A stretch of DNA of 64,000 bases, from the NCBI RefSeq assembly GCF_022682495.2, contig NW_026527258.1, positions 682,001 through 746,000 of the forward strand, read 5' to 3'. Shown piece by piece: positions 26,528-38,780 of the stretch (its first letter is position 1; each line of letters starts with the position of its first letter). The notes below the pieces were generated by a model. The model searched no databases and was not told the origin of the DNA. It saw only the letters and a program-made list of their open reading frames with translations. This stretch comes from Desmodus rotundus. Lineage: Eukaryota; Chordata; Mammalia; Chiroptera; Phyllostomidae. The position numbers were made by a program, and so were the translations under genes.

Positions 26528-28568
26528 AGGACTCGGGAATGAACATGTTCCTGAGAAGTGGCTTTAAGCATGAACGCAGCACTCGATCAATGTGTTCATA
26601 TCAGCTGAAGTGGAAATGAGTGCCTTGTACCCTATCACACAACCTCTTCAGAACTTATGATCAGCTATTTTGCTCTCTTATCATTTCCCTTGCTGTGTTT
26701 GAGTCCAACGATCTACAAAATCACTTTCTCGTCATCCACGGACTCAAAGAGAGTACAGGACTATGACTGCTACGAAGTGCACTATCTTCTATGACACACT
26801 TTCCTCGACCGGCGGCCGTCATCTGCCTATAGCCCTAGCCCTAAGCCTACATGTAACATTAGCCCAAACCATCATCCTAACCCTAACCCTACTCTTATCC
26901 CTAACCCTACCCCTCACCCTAACCCGAACCCAATCCCCAAACCGAACCCTAACCCTATCCCTAACCCTAATAATAAAGCTAATCCTAACCATATCCCGTA
27001 TGCTAGCCCTAACCCTAACTCTATCTTGAAACAGAAGTCGTCTCATATATCGGAGCTGTGGGTGTTGTTCTAACCAAAATGCTCCTGAAATCATTTTCCA
27101 TCAGGAGTGAATGAGCTGGGGCATAGCAGTATCTGAACGTTTCAGGACAATGAGATGCGAGTGTGGGGTTTTCGCCCCTCTATTTTTTCCTTGAAAAACT
27201 CACAGTCCGACGATTTCCTGAAAGTACTGACTAGTATGTCTTGTGGATAAAACTGTTACTCGAACGTACATATGCACATGAAGCTCACAGTCCATAGAGT
27301 CTATGCGGCTGAATTTCCTTCTCAGAGAACAGCAAGGATTTCATGGAAAGCTGCCACACGACTAGGGAGTCAGGATGTTTCACACAAGTGCCTTATCGGA
27401 AAAATTCATGTCCAGCGGGAAACACTAGGTCAATGGACTCGTTTCTGTAGAGTGCGAAATGTATGGGGTGCCGATATAACCGACCGATTTGGCCAATCAT
27501 TCCAATTTGTTTTCCGTATGATCACCTAGGCGGTAACTTTGCTAGGCAAAGAGTTCAGGGATCACGTTCCCCCAGACAAAGGCATGAACGGGAGCACAGG
27601 ACTACGCCAACTATGAACTACAGTCAGCTTGGCTACCACTGTTTTCGCCAAATTATGCGTTCTGGGAGGAAAGCGTATCCGGACGTTGGAAGGCCGCTAG
27701 GCCATGCTACGTGACTTGGACTCCAAGGCTCTGAAGATCTAAGGCAATATGGATCTCAGAGCACCCTGCGGGGCTCCCAGTGGAAGATAATACATTGGTG
27801 AAGTTGTGTTTTCTCCTCAACATCACCCGGGAATAAACCTATTTCGTAGGAACCGGGTTTTTTTAGCCAAAGCCGTCTCAGCGTGGAACGTCTTCTGAAT
27901 GTTCTCTTTTCAGTAGTAGATGGAATGGGAGACTAAGGGTGTAGCCTAGGAAACGCACGGAGACTACTACGCCCCTTGGACTCCACCCGTTCGTGAAGCA
28001 TTAAGGGACGAACAAGCTAAACGTACACCATGGGCCTAGCAGGGCATTCATTCCACTCTGAGAATACAGCAGTGAAGACTTTGCGCTCCCCTGCGTCATT
28101 CAGCAATTATAGGAACTCGTGCGAAAAGTGTTTTCCACAAAAGCCATCCACACTATTTGACGTGTATTCAATGTTCTCATTTCAGTAGGGGATGAAAGCA
28201 GTGGTGTGCCACATAGTGCGTACACTTGTCAGCATCCCGTCGAAGTACCTTGCTGCAATGTAGGATCTCTGGCTCGTGTCATAGCCCAAGAGCTACTGAA
28301 ATGATTTCCCTTCAGCAAAGGAGGGAATGCCAGCATAGCACTTTGTGATCCTTGAAGGGGGATGAGCTTCCACAGTAGAGGTTTCTCCTAGGTACTTTTC
28401 GCATCCGAAAAGCGTAGTCCCAAGAAGACGAGAAGGAACGGCCTAGTTCCTCACTTTGACCATACAGTGTTTTCAACGCAGAAACGCATGTGAAGCTAGC
28501 AGTCCCCTTACTCTATTCGAGTGAACGTCTCGGACACAGCACATGAGTCAACGGTTTGAAAGCTGGCA
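26528..28568 (+). repeat. Unit 14, type A, 2041 bases
   Basis: Telomere-like block 26833-27025. Private CTACAAAATC and GAGATGCG. CGTGTATTC near 28160 and GAGGTTTC near 28379 are shared with unit 26. Last pure type-A unit of copy 1. Confidence 0.94.
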
Positions 28569-30612
28569 AGGACTCGGGAATGAACATGTTCCTGAGAAGT
28601 GGCTTTAAGCATGAACGCAGCACTCGATCAATGTGTTCATATCAGCTGAAGTGGAAATGAGTGCCTTGTACCCTATCACACAACCTCTTCAGAACTTATG
28701 ATCAGCTATTTTGCTCTCTTATCATTTCCCTTGCTGTGTTTGAGTCCAACGATCTACAGAATCACTTTCTCGTCATCAACGGACTCAAAGAAAGTACAGG
28801 ACTGTGACTGCTATGAAATGCACTATCTTCTATGACACACTTTCCTCGACCTGCGGCCGTCATCTACCTATAGCCCTAGCCCTAAGCCTACATGTAACAT
28901 TAACCCAAACTATCATCCTAACCCTAACCCTACTCTTATCCCTAGCCCTACCCCTCACCCTAACCCGAACCCAATCCCAAAACCTAACCCTAAGCCTATC
29001 CCTAACCCTAATAATAAAGCTAATCCTAACCATATCCCATATGCTGGCCCTAACCCTAACTCTATCTTTAAACAGAAGCCATCTCATATATCGGAGCTGT
29101 GGGTGTTGTTCTAACCAAAATGCTCCTGAAATCATTTTCCATCAGGAGTGAATGAGCTGGGGCATAGCAGTATCTGAACGTTTCAGGACAATGAGCTGCG
29201 AGTGTGGGGTTTTCGCCCCTCTATTTTTTCCTTGAAAAACTCACAGTCCGACGATTTCCTGCAAGTGCTGACTAGTATGCCTTGTGGATAAAACTGTTAC
29301 TCGAACGTACATATGCACATGAAGCTCACAGTCCATAGAGTCTATGCGGCTGAATTTCCTTCTCAGAGAACAGCAAGGATTTCATGGAAAGCTGCCAAAC
29401 GACTAGGGAATCAGGATGTTTCACACAAGTGCCTTATTGGAAAAATTCATGTCCAGCGGGAAACACTAGGTCAATGGACTCGTTTCTGTAGAGTGCGAAA
29501 TGTGTGGGGTGCCGATATAACCGACCGATTTGGCCAATCATTCCAATTTGTTTTCCGTATGATCACCTAGGCGGTAACTTTGCTAGACAAAGAAAGAGTT
29601 CAGGGATCACGTTCCCCCAGACAAAGGAATGAACGGGAGCACAGGACTAGGCCAACTATGAACTACAGTCAGCTTGGCTACCACTGTTTTCGCCAAATTA
29701 TGCGTTCTGGGAGGAAAGCGTATCCGGACGTTGGAAGGCCGCTAGGCCATGCTACGTGACTTGGACTCCAAGGCTCTGAAGATCTAAGGCAATATGGATC
29801 TCAGAGCACCCTGCGGGGCTCCCAGTGGAAGATAATACATTGGTGAAGTTGTGTTTTCTCCTCAACATCACCCGGGAATAAACCTATTTCGTAGGAACCG
29901 GGTTTTTTAGCCAAAGCCGTCTCAGCGTGGAACGTCTTCTGAATGTTCTCTTTTCAGTAGCAGATGGAATGGGAGACTAAGGGTGTAGCCTAGGAAACGC
30001 ATGGAGACTACTACGTCCCTTGGACTCCACCCGTTCGTGAATCATTAAAGGACGAACAAGCTAAACGTACACCATGGGCCTAGCAGTGCATTCATTCCAC
30101 TCTGAGAATACAGCAGTGAAGACTTTGCGCTCCCCTGCATCATTCAGCAATTATAGGAACTCGTGCGAAAAGTGTTTTCCACAAAAGCCATCCACACTAT
30201 TTGACGTGTTATCAATGTTCTCATTTCAGTAGGGGATGAAAGCAGTGGTGTCCCACATAGTGCGTACACTGGTCAGCATCCCGTCGAAGTACCTTGCTGC
30301 AATATAGGATCTCTGGCTCGTGTCATAGCCCAAGAGCTACTGAAATGATTTCCCTTCAGCAAAGAAGGGAATGCCAGCATAGCACTTTGTGATCCTTGAA
30401 GGGGAATGAGCTTCCACAGTAGAGTTTTCTCCTAGGTACTTTTCGCATCCGAAAAGCGTAGTCCCAAGAAGAAGAGAAGGAACGGCCTACTTCCTCACTT
30501 TGACCATACAGTGTTTTCAACGCAGAAACGCATGTGAAGCTAGCAGTCCCCTTACTCTATTCGAGTGAATGTCTCGGACACAGCACATGAGTCAACGGTT
30601 TGAAAGCTGGCA
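28569..30612 (+). repeat. Unit 15, A-to-B transition unit, 2044 bases
   Basis: Begins as type A (C28646 in ATCAGCTGAA) and is type B from A28778 (CATCAACGG). Telomere-like block 28874-29066 is of the B kind. First AAGA insertion (CAAAGAAAGAG near 29588). GAATCATT and CTACTTCCT variants are shared with unit 27. Confidence 0.95.
29588..29597 (+). other. Type-B diagnostic 4-base insertion (unit 15)
   Basis: CTAGACAAAGAAAGAG replaces CTAGGCAAAGAG, a tandem duplication of 4 bases linked to a G-to-A change. It recurs in units 15-17 and 27-31 and accounts for the 2044-base length class. Confidence 0.9.
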
Positions 30613-30674
30613 AGGACTCGGGAATGAACATGTTCCTGAGAAGTGGCTTTAAGCATGAACGCAGCACTCGATCA

Positions 30675-30686
30675 ATATGTACATAT
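30675..30686. other. 12-bp perfect palindrome ATATGTACATAT (unit 16)
   Basis: Present only in units 16, 28, 30, 31 and 32 (30675, 55174, 59261, 61304, 63347). Units 17 and 29 read ATATGTTCATAT and type-A units read ATGTGTTCATAT, so two substitutions produced the symmetry. No function is implied. Confidence 0.8.
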
Positions 30687-30916
30687 CAGTTGAAGTGGAA
30701 TGAGTGCCTTGTACCCTATCACACAACCTCTTCAGAACTTATGATCAGCTATTTTGCTCTCTTATCATTTCCCTTGCTGTGTTTGAGTCCAACGATCTAC
30801 AGAATCACTTTCTCGTCATCAACGGACTCAAAGAAAGTACAGGACTGTGACTGCTATGAAGTGCACTATCTTCTATGACACACTTTCCTCGACCTGCGGC
30901 CGTCATCTACCTATAG

Positions 30917-31109
30917 CCCTAGCCCTAAGCCTACATGTAACATTAACCCAAACCATCATCCTAACCCTAACCCTACTCTTATCCCTAGCCCTACCCCTCA
31001 CCCTAACCCGAACCCAATCCCAAAACCTAACCCTAAGCCTATCCCTAACCCTAATAATAAAGCTAATCCTAACCATATCCCGTATGCTAGCCCTAACCCT
31101 AACTCTATC
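30917..31109 (-). repeat. Interstitial telomere-like block, type-B form (example in unit 16)
   Basis: Same length and position as the A form but with a linked set of differences: TTAACCCAAAC for TTAGCCCAAAC, CCCTAGCCCTACCCC, AATCCCAAAACC, CCCTAAGCCTATCC, and CTTTAAACAG just after the block instead of CTTGAAACAG. The last change removes a TGA stop, which is why the short + frame over this block is 115 codons in most B units and 88 in A units. Confidence 0.93.
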
Positions 31110-32655
31110 TTTAAACAGAAGCCGTCTGATATATCGGAGCTGTGGGTGTTGTTCTAACCAAAATGCTCCTGAAATCATTTTCCATCAGGAGTGAATGAGC
31201 TGGGGCATAGCAGTATCTGAACGTTTCAGGACAATGAGCTGCGAGTGTGGGGTTTTCGCCCCTCTATTTTTTCCTTGAAAAACTCACAGTCCGACGATTT
31301 CCTGCAAGTGCTGACTAGTATGTCTTGTGGATAAAACTGTTACTCGAACGTACATATGCACATGAAGCTCACAGTCCATAGAGTCTATGCGGCTGAATTT
31401 CCTTCTCAGAGAACAGCAAGGATTTCATGGAAATCTGCCAAACGACTAGGGAATCAGGATGTTTCACACAAGTGCCTTATTGGAAAAATTCATGTCCAGC
31501 GGGAAACACTAGGTCAATGGACTCGTTTCTGTAGAGTGCGAAATGTATGGGGTGCCGATATAACCGACCGATTTGGCCAATCATTCCAATTTGTTTTCCG
31601 TATGATCACCTAGGCGGTAACTTTGCTAGACAAAGAAAGAGTTCAGGGATCACGTTCCCCCAGACAAAGGAATGAACGGGAGCACAGGACTAGGCCAACT
31701 ATGAACTACAGTCAGCTTGGCTACCACTGTTTTCGCCAAATTATGCGTTCTGGGAGGAAAGCGTATCCGGACGTTGGAAGGCCGCTAGGCCATGCTACGT
31801 GACTTGGACTCCAAGGCTCTGAAGATCTAAGGCAATATGGATCTCAGAGCACCCTGCGGGGCTCCCAGTGGAAGATAATACATTGGTGAAGTTGTGTTTT
31901 CTCCTCAACATCACCCGGGAATAAACCTATTTCGTAGGAACCGGGTTTTTTAGCCAAAGCCGTCTCAGCGTGGAACGTCTTCTGAATGTTCTCTTTTCAG
32001 TAGTAGATGGAATGGGAGACTAAGGGTGTAGCCTAGGAAACGCATGGAGACTACTACGTCCCTTGGACTCCACCCGTTCGTGAAGCATTCAAGGACGAAC
32101 AAGCTAAACGTACACCATGGTCCTAGCAGGGCATTCATTCCACTCTGAGAATACAGCAGTGAAGACTTTGCGCTCCCCTGCATCATTCAGCAATTATAGG
32201 AACTCGTGCGAAAAGTGTTTTCCACAAAAGCCATCCACACTATTTGACGTGTTATCAGTGTTCTCATTTCAGTAGGGGATGAAAGCAGTGGTGTCCCACA
32301 TAGTGCGTACACTGGTCAGCATCCCGTCGAAGTACCTTGCTGCAATATAGGATCTCTGGCTCGTGTCATAGCCCAAGAGCTACTGAAATGATTTCCCTTC
32401 AGCAAAGGAGGGAATGCCAGCATAGCACTTTGTGATCCTTGAAGGGGAATGAGCTTCCACAGTAGAGTTTTCTCCTAGGTACTTTTCGCATCCGAAAAGC
32501 GTAGTCCCAAGAAGAAGAGAAGGAACGGCCTAGTTCCTCACTTTGACCATACAGTGTTTTCAACGCAGAAACGCATGTGAAGCTTGCAGTCCCCTTACTC
32601 TATTCGAGTGAATGTCTCGGACACAGCACATGAGTCAACGGTTTGAAAGCTGGCA

Positions 32656-34699
32656 AGTACTCGGGAATGAACATGTTCCTGAGAAGTGGCTTTAAGCATG
32701 AACGCAGCACTCGATCAATATGTTCATATCAGTTGAAGTGGAAATGAGTGCCTTGTACCCTATCACACAACCTCTTCAGAACTTATGATCAGCTATTTTG
32801 CTCTCTTATCATTTCCCTTGCTGTGTTTGAGTCCAACGATCTACAGAATCACTTTCTCGTCATCAACGGACTCAAAGAAAGTACAGGACTGTGACTGCTA
32901 TGAAATGCACTATCTTCTATGACACACTTTCCTCGACCTGCGGCCGTCATCTACCTATAGCCCTAGCCCTAAGCCTACATGTAACATTAACCCAAACCAT
33001 CATCCTAACCCTAACCCTACTCTTATCCCTAGCCCTACCCCTCACCCTAACCCGAACCCAATCCCAAAACCTAACCCTAAGCCTATCCCTAACCCTAATA
33101 ATAAAGCTAATCCTAACCATATCCCGTATGCTGGCCCTAACCCTAACTCTATCTTTAAACAGAAGCCATCTCATATATCGGAGCTGTGGGTGTTGTTCTA
33201 ACCAAAATGCTCCTGAAATCATTTTCCATCAGGAGTGAATGAGCTGGGGCATAGCAGTATCTGAACGTTTCAGGACAATGAGCTGCGAGTGTGGGGTTTT
33301 CGCCCCTAAATTTTTTCCTTGAAAAACTCACAGTCCGACGATTTCCTGCAAGTGCTGACTAGTATGCCTTGTGGATAAAACTGTTACTCGAACGTACATA
33401 TGCACATGAAGCTCACAGTCCATAGAGTCTATGCGGCTGAATTTCCTTCTCAGAGAACAGCAAGGATTTCATGGAAAGCTGCCAAACGACTAGGGAATCA
33501 GGATGTTTCACACAAGTGCCTTATTGGAAAAATTCATGTCCAGCGGGAAACACTAGGTCAATGGACTCGTTTCTGTAGAGTGCGAAATGTATGGGGTGCC
33601 GATATAACCGACCGATTTGGCCAATCATTCCAATTTGTTTTCCGTATGATCACCTAGGCGGTAACTTTGCTAGACAAAGAAAGAGTTCAGGGATCACGTT
33701 CCCCCAGACAAAGGAATGAACGGGAGCACAGGACTAGGCCAACTATGAACTACAGTCAGCTTGGCTACCACTGTTTTCGCCAAATTATGCGTTCTGGGAG
33801 GAAAGCGTATCCGGACGTTGGAAGGCCGCTAGGCCATGCTACGTGACTTGGACTCCAAGGCTCTGAAGATCTAAGGCAATATGGATCTCAGAGCACCCTG
33901 CGGGGCTCCCAGTGGAAGATAATACATTGGTGAAGTTGTGTTTTCTCCTCAACATCACCCGGGAATAAACCTATTTCGTAGGAACCGGGTTTTTTAGCCA
34001 AAGCCGTCTCAGCGTGGAACGTCTTCTGAATGTTCTCTTTTCAGTAGCAGATGGAATGGGAGACTAAGGGTGTAGCCTAGGAAACGCATGGAGACTACTA
34101 CGTCCCTTGGACTCCACCCGTTCGTGAAGCATTCAAGGACGAACAAGCTAAACGTACACCATGGGCCTAGCAGTGCATTCATTCCACTCTGAGAATACAG
34201 CAGTGAAGACTTTCCGCTCCCCTGCGTCATTCAGCAATTATAGGAACTCGTGCGAAAAGTGTTTTCCACAAAAGCCATCCACACTATTTGACGTGTTATC
34301 AATGTTCTCATTTCAGTAGGGGATGAAAGCAGTGGTGTGCCACATAGTGCGTACACTTGTCAGCATCCCGTCGAAGTACCTTGCTGCAATGTAGGATCTC
34401 TGGCTCGTGTCATAGCCCAAGAGCTACTGAAATGATTTCCCTTCAGCAAAGGAGGGAATGCCAGCATAGCACTTTGTGATCCTTGAAGGGGGATGAGCTT
34501 CCACAGTAGAGTTTTCTCCTAGGTACTTTTCGCATCCGAAAAGCGTAGTCCCAAGAAGAAGAGAAGGAACGGCCTAGTTCCTCACTTTGACCATACAGTG
34601 TTTTCAACGCAGAAACGCATGTGAAGCTAGCAGTCCCCTTACTCTATTCGAGTGAACGTCTCGGACACAGCACATGAGTCAACGGTTTGAAAGCTGGCA
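32656..34699 (+). repeat. Unit 17, chimera of B left and A right, 2044 bases
   Basis: Telomere-like block 32961-33153. Type B through C34214, a base shared only with unit 29. Type A from G34226 onward: GTGTGCCAC, CTTGTCAG, AATGTAGG and GGGGGATG all replace the B forms. This is the junction of the two 24.5-kb copies. CCCTAAATTT near 33304 is private. Confidence 0.95.
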
Positions 34700-36739
34700 A
34701 GGACTCGGGAATGAACATGTTCCTGAGAAGTGGCTTTAAGCATGAACGCAGCACTCGATCAATGTGTTCATATCAGCTGAAGTGGAAATGAGTGCCTTGT
34801 ACCCTATCACACAACCTCTTCAGAACGTATGATCAGCTATTTTGCTCTCTTATCATTTCCCTTGCTGTGTTTGAGTCCAACGATCTACAGAATCACTTTC
34901 TCGTCATCCACGGACTCAAAGAGAGTACAGGACTATGACTGCTATGAAGTGCACTATCTTCTATGACACACTTTCCTCGACCGGCGGCCGTCATCTGCCT
35001 ATAGCCCTAGCCCTAAGCCTACATGTAACATTAGCCCAAACCATCATCCTAACCCTAACCCTACTCTTATCCCTAACCCTACCCCTCACCCTAACCCGAA
35101 CCCAATCCCCAAACCTAACCCTAACCCTATCCCTAACCCTAATAATAAAGCTAATCCTAACCATATCCCGTATGCTAGTCCTAACCCTAACTCTATCTTG
35201 AAACAGAAGTCGTCTCATATATCGGAGCTGTGGGTGTTGTTCTAACCAAAATGCTCCTGAAATCATTTTCCATCAGGAGTGAATGAGCTGGGGCATAGCA
35301 GTATCTGAACGTTTCAGGACAGTGAGCTGCGAGTGTGGGGTTTTCGCCCCTCTATTTTTTCCTTGAAAAACTCACAGTCCGACGATTTCCTGCAAGTACT
35401 GACTAGTATGTCTTGTGGATAAAACTGTTACTCGAACGTACATATGCACATGAAGCTCACAGTCCATAGAGTCTATGCGGCTGAATTTCCTTCTCAGAGA
35501 ACAGCAAGGATTTCATGGAAAGCTGCCACACGACTAGGGAGTCAGGATGTTTCACACAAGTGCCTTATTGGAAAAATTCATGTCCAGCGGGAAACACTCG
35601 GTCAATGGACTCGTTTCTGTAGAGTGCGAAATGTATGGGGTGCCGATATAACCGACCGATTTGGCCAATCATTCCAATTTGTTTTCCGTATGATCACCTA
35701 GGCGGTAACTTTGCTAGGCAAAGAGTTCAGGGATCACGTTCCCCCAGACAAAGGAATGAACGGGAGCACAGGACTACGCCAACTATGAACTACAGTCAGC
35801 TTGGCTACCACTGTTTTCGCCAAATTATGCGTTCTGGGAGGAAAGCGTATCCGGACGTTGGAAGGCCGCTAGGCCATGCTACGTGACTTGGACTCCAAGG
35901 CTCTGAAGATCTAAGGCAATATGGATCTCAGAGCACCCTGCGGGGCTCCCAGTGGAAGATAATACATTGGTGAAGTTGTGTTTTCTCCTCAACATCACCC
36001 GCGAATAAACCTATTTCGTAGGAACCGGGTTTTTTAGCCAAAGCCGTCTCAGCGTGGAACGTCTTCTGAATGTTCTCTTTTCAGTAGTAGATGGAATGGG
36101 AGACTAAGGGTGTAGCCTAGGAAACGCACGGAGACTACTACGTCCCTTGGACTCCACCCGTTCGTGAAGCATTAAGGGACGAACAAGCTAAACGTACACC
36201 ATGGGCCTAGCAGGGCATTCATTCCACTCTGAGAATACAGCAGTGAAGACTTTGCGCTCCCCTGCGTCATTCAGCAATTATAGGAACTCGTGCGAAAAGT
36301 GTTTTCCACAAAACCCATCCACACTATTTGACGTGTTATCAATGTTCTCATTTCAGTAGGGGATGAAAGCAGTGGTGTGCCACATAGTGCGTACACTTGT
36401 CAGCATCCCGTCGAAGTACCTTGCTGCAATGTAGGATCTCTGGCTCGTGTCATAGCCCAAGAGCTACTGAAATGATTTCCCTTCAGCAAAGGAGGGAATG
36501 CCAGCATAGCACTTTGTGATCCTTGAAGGGGGATGAGCTTCCACAGTAGAGTTTTCTCCTAGGTACTTTTCGCACCCGAAAAGCGTAGTCCCAAGAAGAA
36601 GAGAAGGAACGGCCTAGTTCCTCACTTTGACCATACAGTGTTTTCGACGCAGAAACGCATGTGAAGCTAGCAGTCCCCTTACTCTATTCGAGTGAACGTC
36701 TCGGACACAGCACATGAGTCAACGGTTTGAAAGCTGGCA
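34700..36739 (+). repeat. Unit 18, type A, 2040 bases
   Basis: Telomere-like block 35005-35197. Counterpart of units 6 and 3; T6 tract. C36322 instead of A11823, and C36314 private. Confidence 0.95.
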
Positions 36740-38780
36740 AGGACTCGGGAATGAACATGTTCCTGAGAAGTGGCTTTAAGCATGAACGCAGCACTCGATC
36801 AATGTGTTCATATCAGCTGAAGTGGAAATGAGTGCCTTGTACCCTATCACACAACCTCTTCAGAACGTATGATCAGCTATTTTGCTCTCTTATCATTTCC
36901 CTTGCTGTGTTTGAGTCCAACGATCTACAGAATCACTTTCTCGTCATCCACGGACTCAAAGAGAGTACAGGACTATGACTGCTACGAAGTGCACTATCTT
37001 CTATGACACACTTTCCTCGACCGGCGGCCGTCATCTGCCTATAGCCCTAGCCCTAAGCCTACATGTAACATTAGCCCAAACCATCATCCTAACCCTAACC
37101 CTACTCTTATCCCTAACCCTACCCCTCACCCTAACCCGAACCCAATCCCCAAACCGAACCCTAACCCTATCCCTAACCCTAATAATAAAGCTAATCCTAA
37201 CCATATCCCGTATGCTAGCCCTAACCCTAACTCTATCTTGAAACAGAAGTCGTCTCATATATCGGAGCTGTGGGTGTTGTTCTAACCAAAATGCTCCTGA
37301 AATCATTTTCCATCAAGAGTGAATGAGCTGGGGCATAGCAGTATCTGAACGTTTCAGGACAGTGAGCTGCGAGTGTGGGGTTTTCGCCCCTCTATTTTTT
37401 CCTTGAAAAACTCACAGTCCGACGATTTCCTGCAAGTACTGACTAGTATGTCTTGTGGATAAAACTGTTACTCGAACGTACATATGCACATGAAGCTCAC
37501 AGTCCATAGAGTCTATGCGGCTGAATTTCCTTCTCAGAGAACAGCAAGGATTTCATGGAAAGCTGCCACACGACTAGGGAGTCAGGATGTTTCACACAAG
37601 TGCCTTATTGGAAAAATTCATGTCCAGCGGGAAACACTCGGTCAATGGACTCGTTTCTGTAGAGTGCGAAATGTATGGGGTGCCGATATAACCGACCGAT
37701 TTGGCCAATCATTCCAATTTGTTTTCCGTATGATCACCTAGGCGGTAACTTTGCTAGGCAAAGAGTTCAGGGATCACGTTCCCCCAGACAAAGGAATGAA
37801 CGGGAGCACAGGACTACGCCAACTATGAACTACAGTCAGCTTGGCTACCACTGTTTTCGCCAAATTATGCGTTCTGGGAGGAAAGCGTATCCGGACGTTG
37901 GAAGGCCGCTAGGCCATGCTACGTGACTTGGACTCCAAGGCTCTGAAGATCTAAGGCAATATGGATCTCAGAGAACCCTGCGGGGCTCCCAGTGGAAGAT
38001 AATACATTGGTGAAGTTGTGTTTTCTCCTCAACATCACCCGCGAATAAACCTATTTCGTAGGAACCGGGTTTTTTTAGCCAAAGCCGTCTCAGCGTGGAA
38101 CGTCTTCTGAATGTTCTGTTTTCAGTAGTAGATGGAATGGGAGACTAAGGGTGTAGCCTAGGAAACGCATGGAGACTACTACGTCCCTTGGACTCCACCC
38201 GTTCGTGAAGCATTAAGGGACGAACAAGCTAAACGTACCCCATGGGCCTAGCAGGGCATTCATTCCACTCTGAGAATACAGCAGTGAAGACTTTGCACTC
38301 CCCTGCGTCATTCAGCAATTATAGGAACTCGTGAGAAAAGTGTTTTCCACAAAAGCCATCCACACTATTTGACGTGTTATCAATGTTCTCATTTCAGTAG
38401 TGGTTGAAAGCAGTGGTGTGCCACATAGTGCGTACACTTGTCAGCATCCCGTCGAAGTACCTTGCTGCAATGTAGGATCTCTGGCTCGTGTCATAGCCCA
38501 AGAGCTACGGAAATGATTTCCCTTCAGCAAAGGAGGGAATGCCAGCATAGCAATTTGTGATCCTTGAAGGGGGATGAGCTTCCACAGTAGAGTTTTCTCC
38601 TAGGTACTTTTCGCATCCGAAAAGCGTAGTCCCAAGAAGAAGAGAAGGAACGGCCTAGTTCCTCACTTTGACCATACAGTGTTTTCAACGCAGAAACGCA
38701 TGTGAAGCTAGCAGTCCCCTTACTCTATTCGAGTGAACGTCTCGGACACAGCACATGAGTCAACGGTTTGAAAGCTGGCA
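36740..38780 (+). repeat. Unit 19, type A, 2041 bases
   Basis: Telomere-like block 37045-37237. Counterpart of unit 7, with the same rare cluster from the GAGAACCC variant onward. GTGAGAAAAG near 38332 is private. Confidence 0.95.

Larger units (their letters stand above)
30613..32655 (+). repeat. Unit 16, type B, 2043 bases
   Basis: Telomere-like block 30917-31109. Carries the A deletion (TGGAATGAG) and the perfect palindrome ATATGTACATAT at 30675-30686. GAAATCTGCC, GTCTGATAT, GGTCCTAG, ATCAGTGTT and AGCTTGCAG are shared with unit 28. Confidence 0.95.
9727..34225 (+). repeat. Higher-order repeat, copy 1 (24,499 bases, 12 units)
   Basis: Right part of unit 5 through left part of unit 17. 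Unit starts here recur exactly 24,499 bases later (10201 to 34700, 14282 to 38781, 28569 to 53068, 32656 to 57155). Rare private bases are shared at that offset, for example the GCACTCC, TGGTTG and CTACGGA variants of unit 7 in unit 19, the unusual unit 8 variants in unit 20, and TTCCGC of unit 17 in unit 29. The boundaries given correspond to the crossover interval 34214-34226 and can shift by about 12 bases. Confidence 0.93.

Noticed and set aside
31965..32186. 73-codon - frame and 92-codon + frame (30600-30878) in type-B units
   Set aside because: They open only because of small B-specific changes (substitutions near unit offset 1480, and the 1-base deletion near offset 88) and have no family resemblance.
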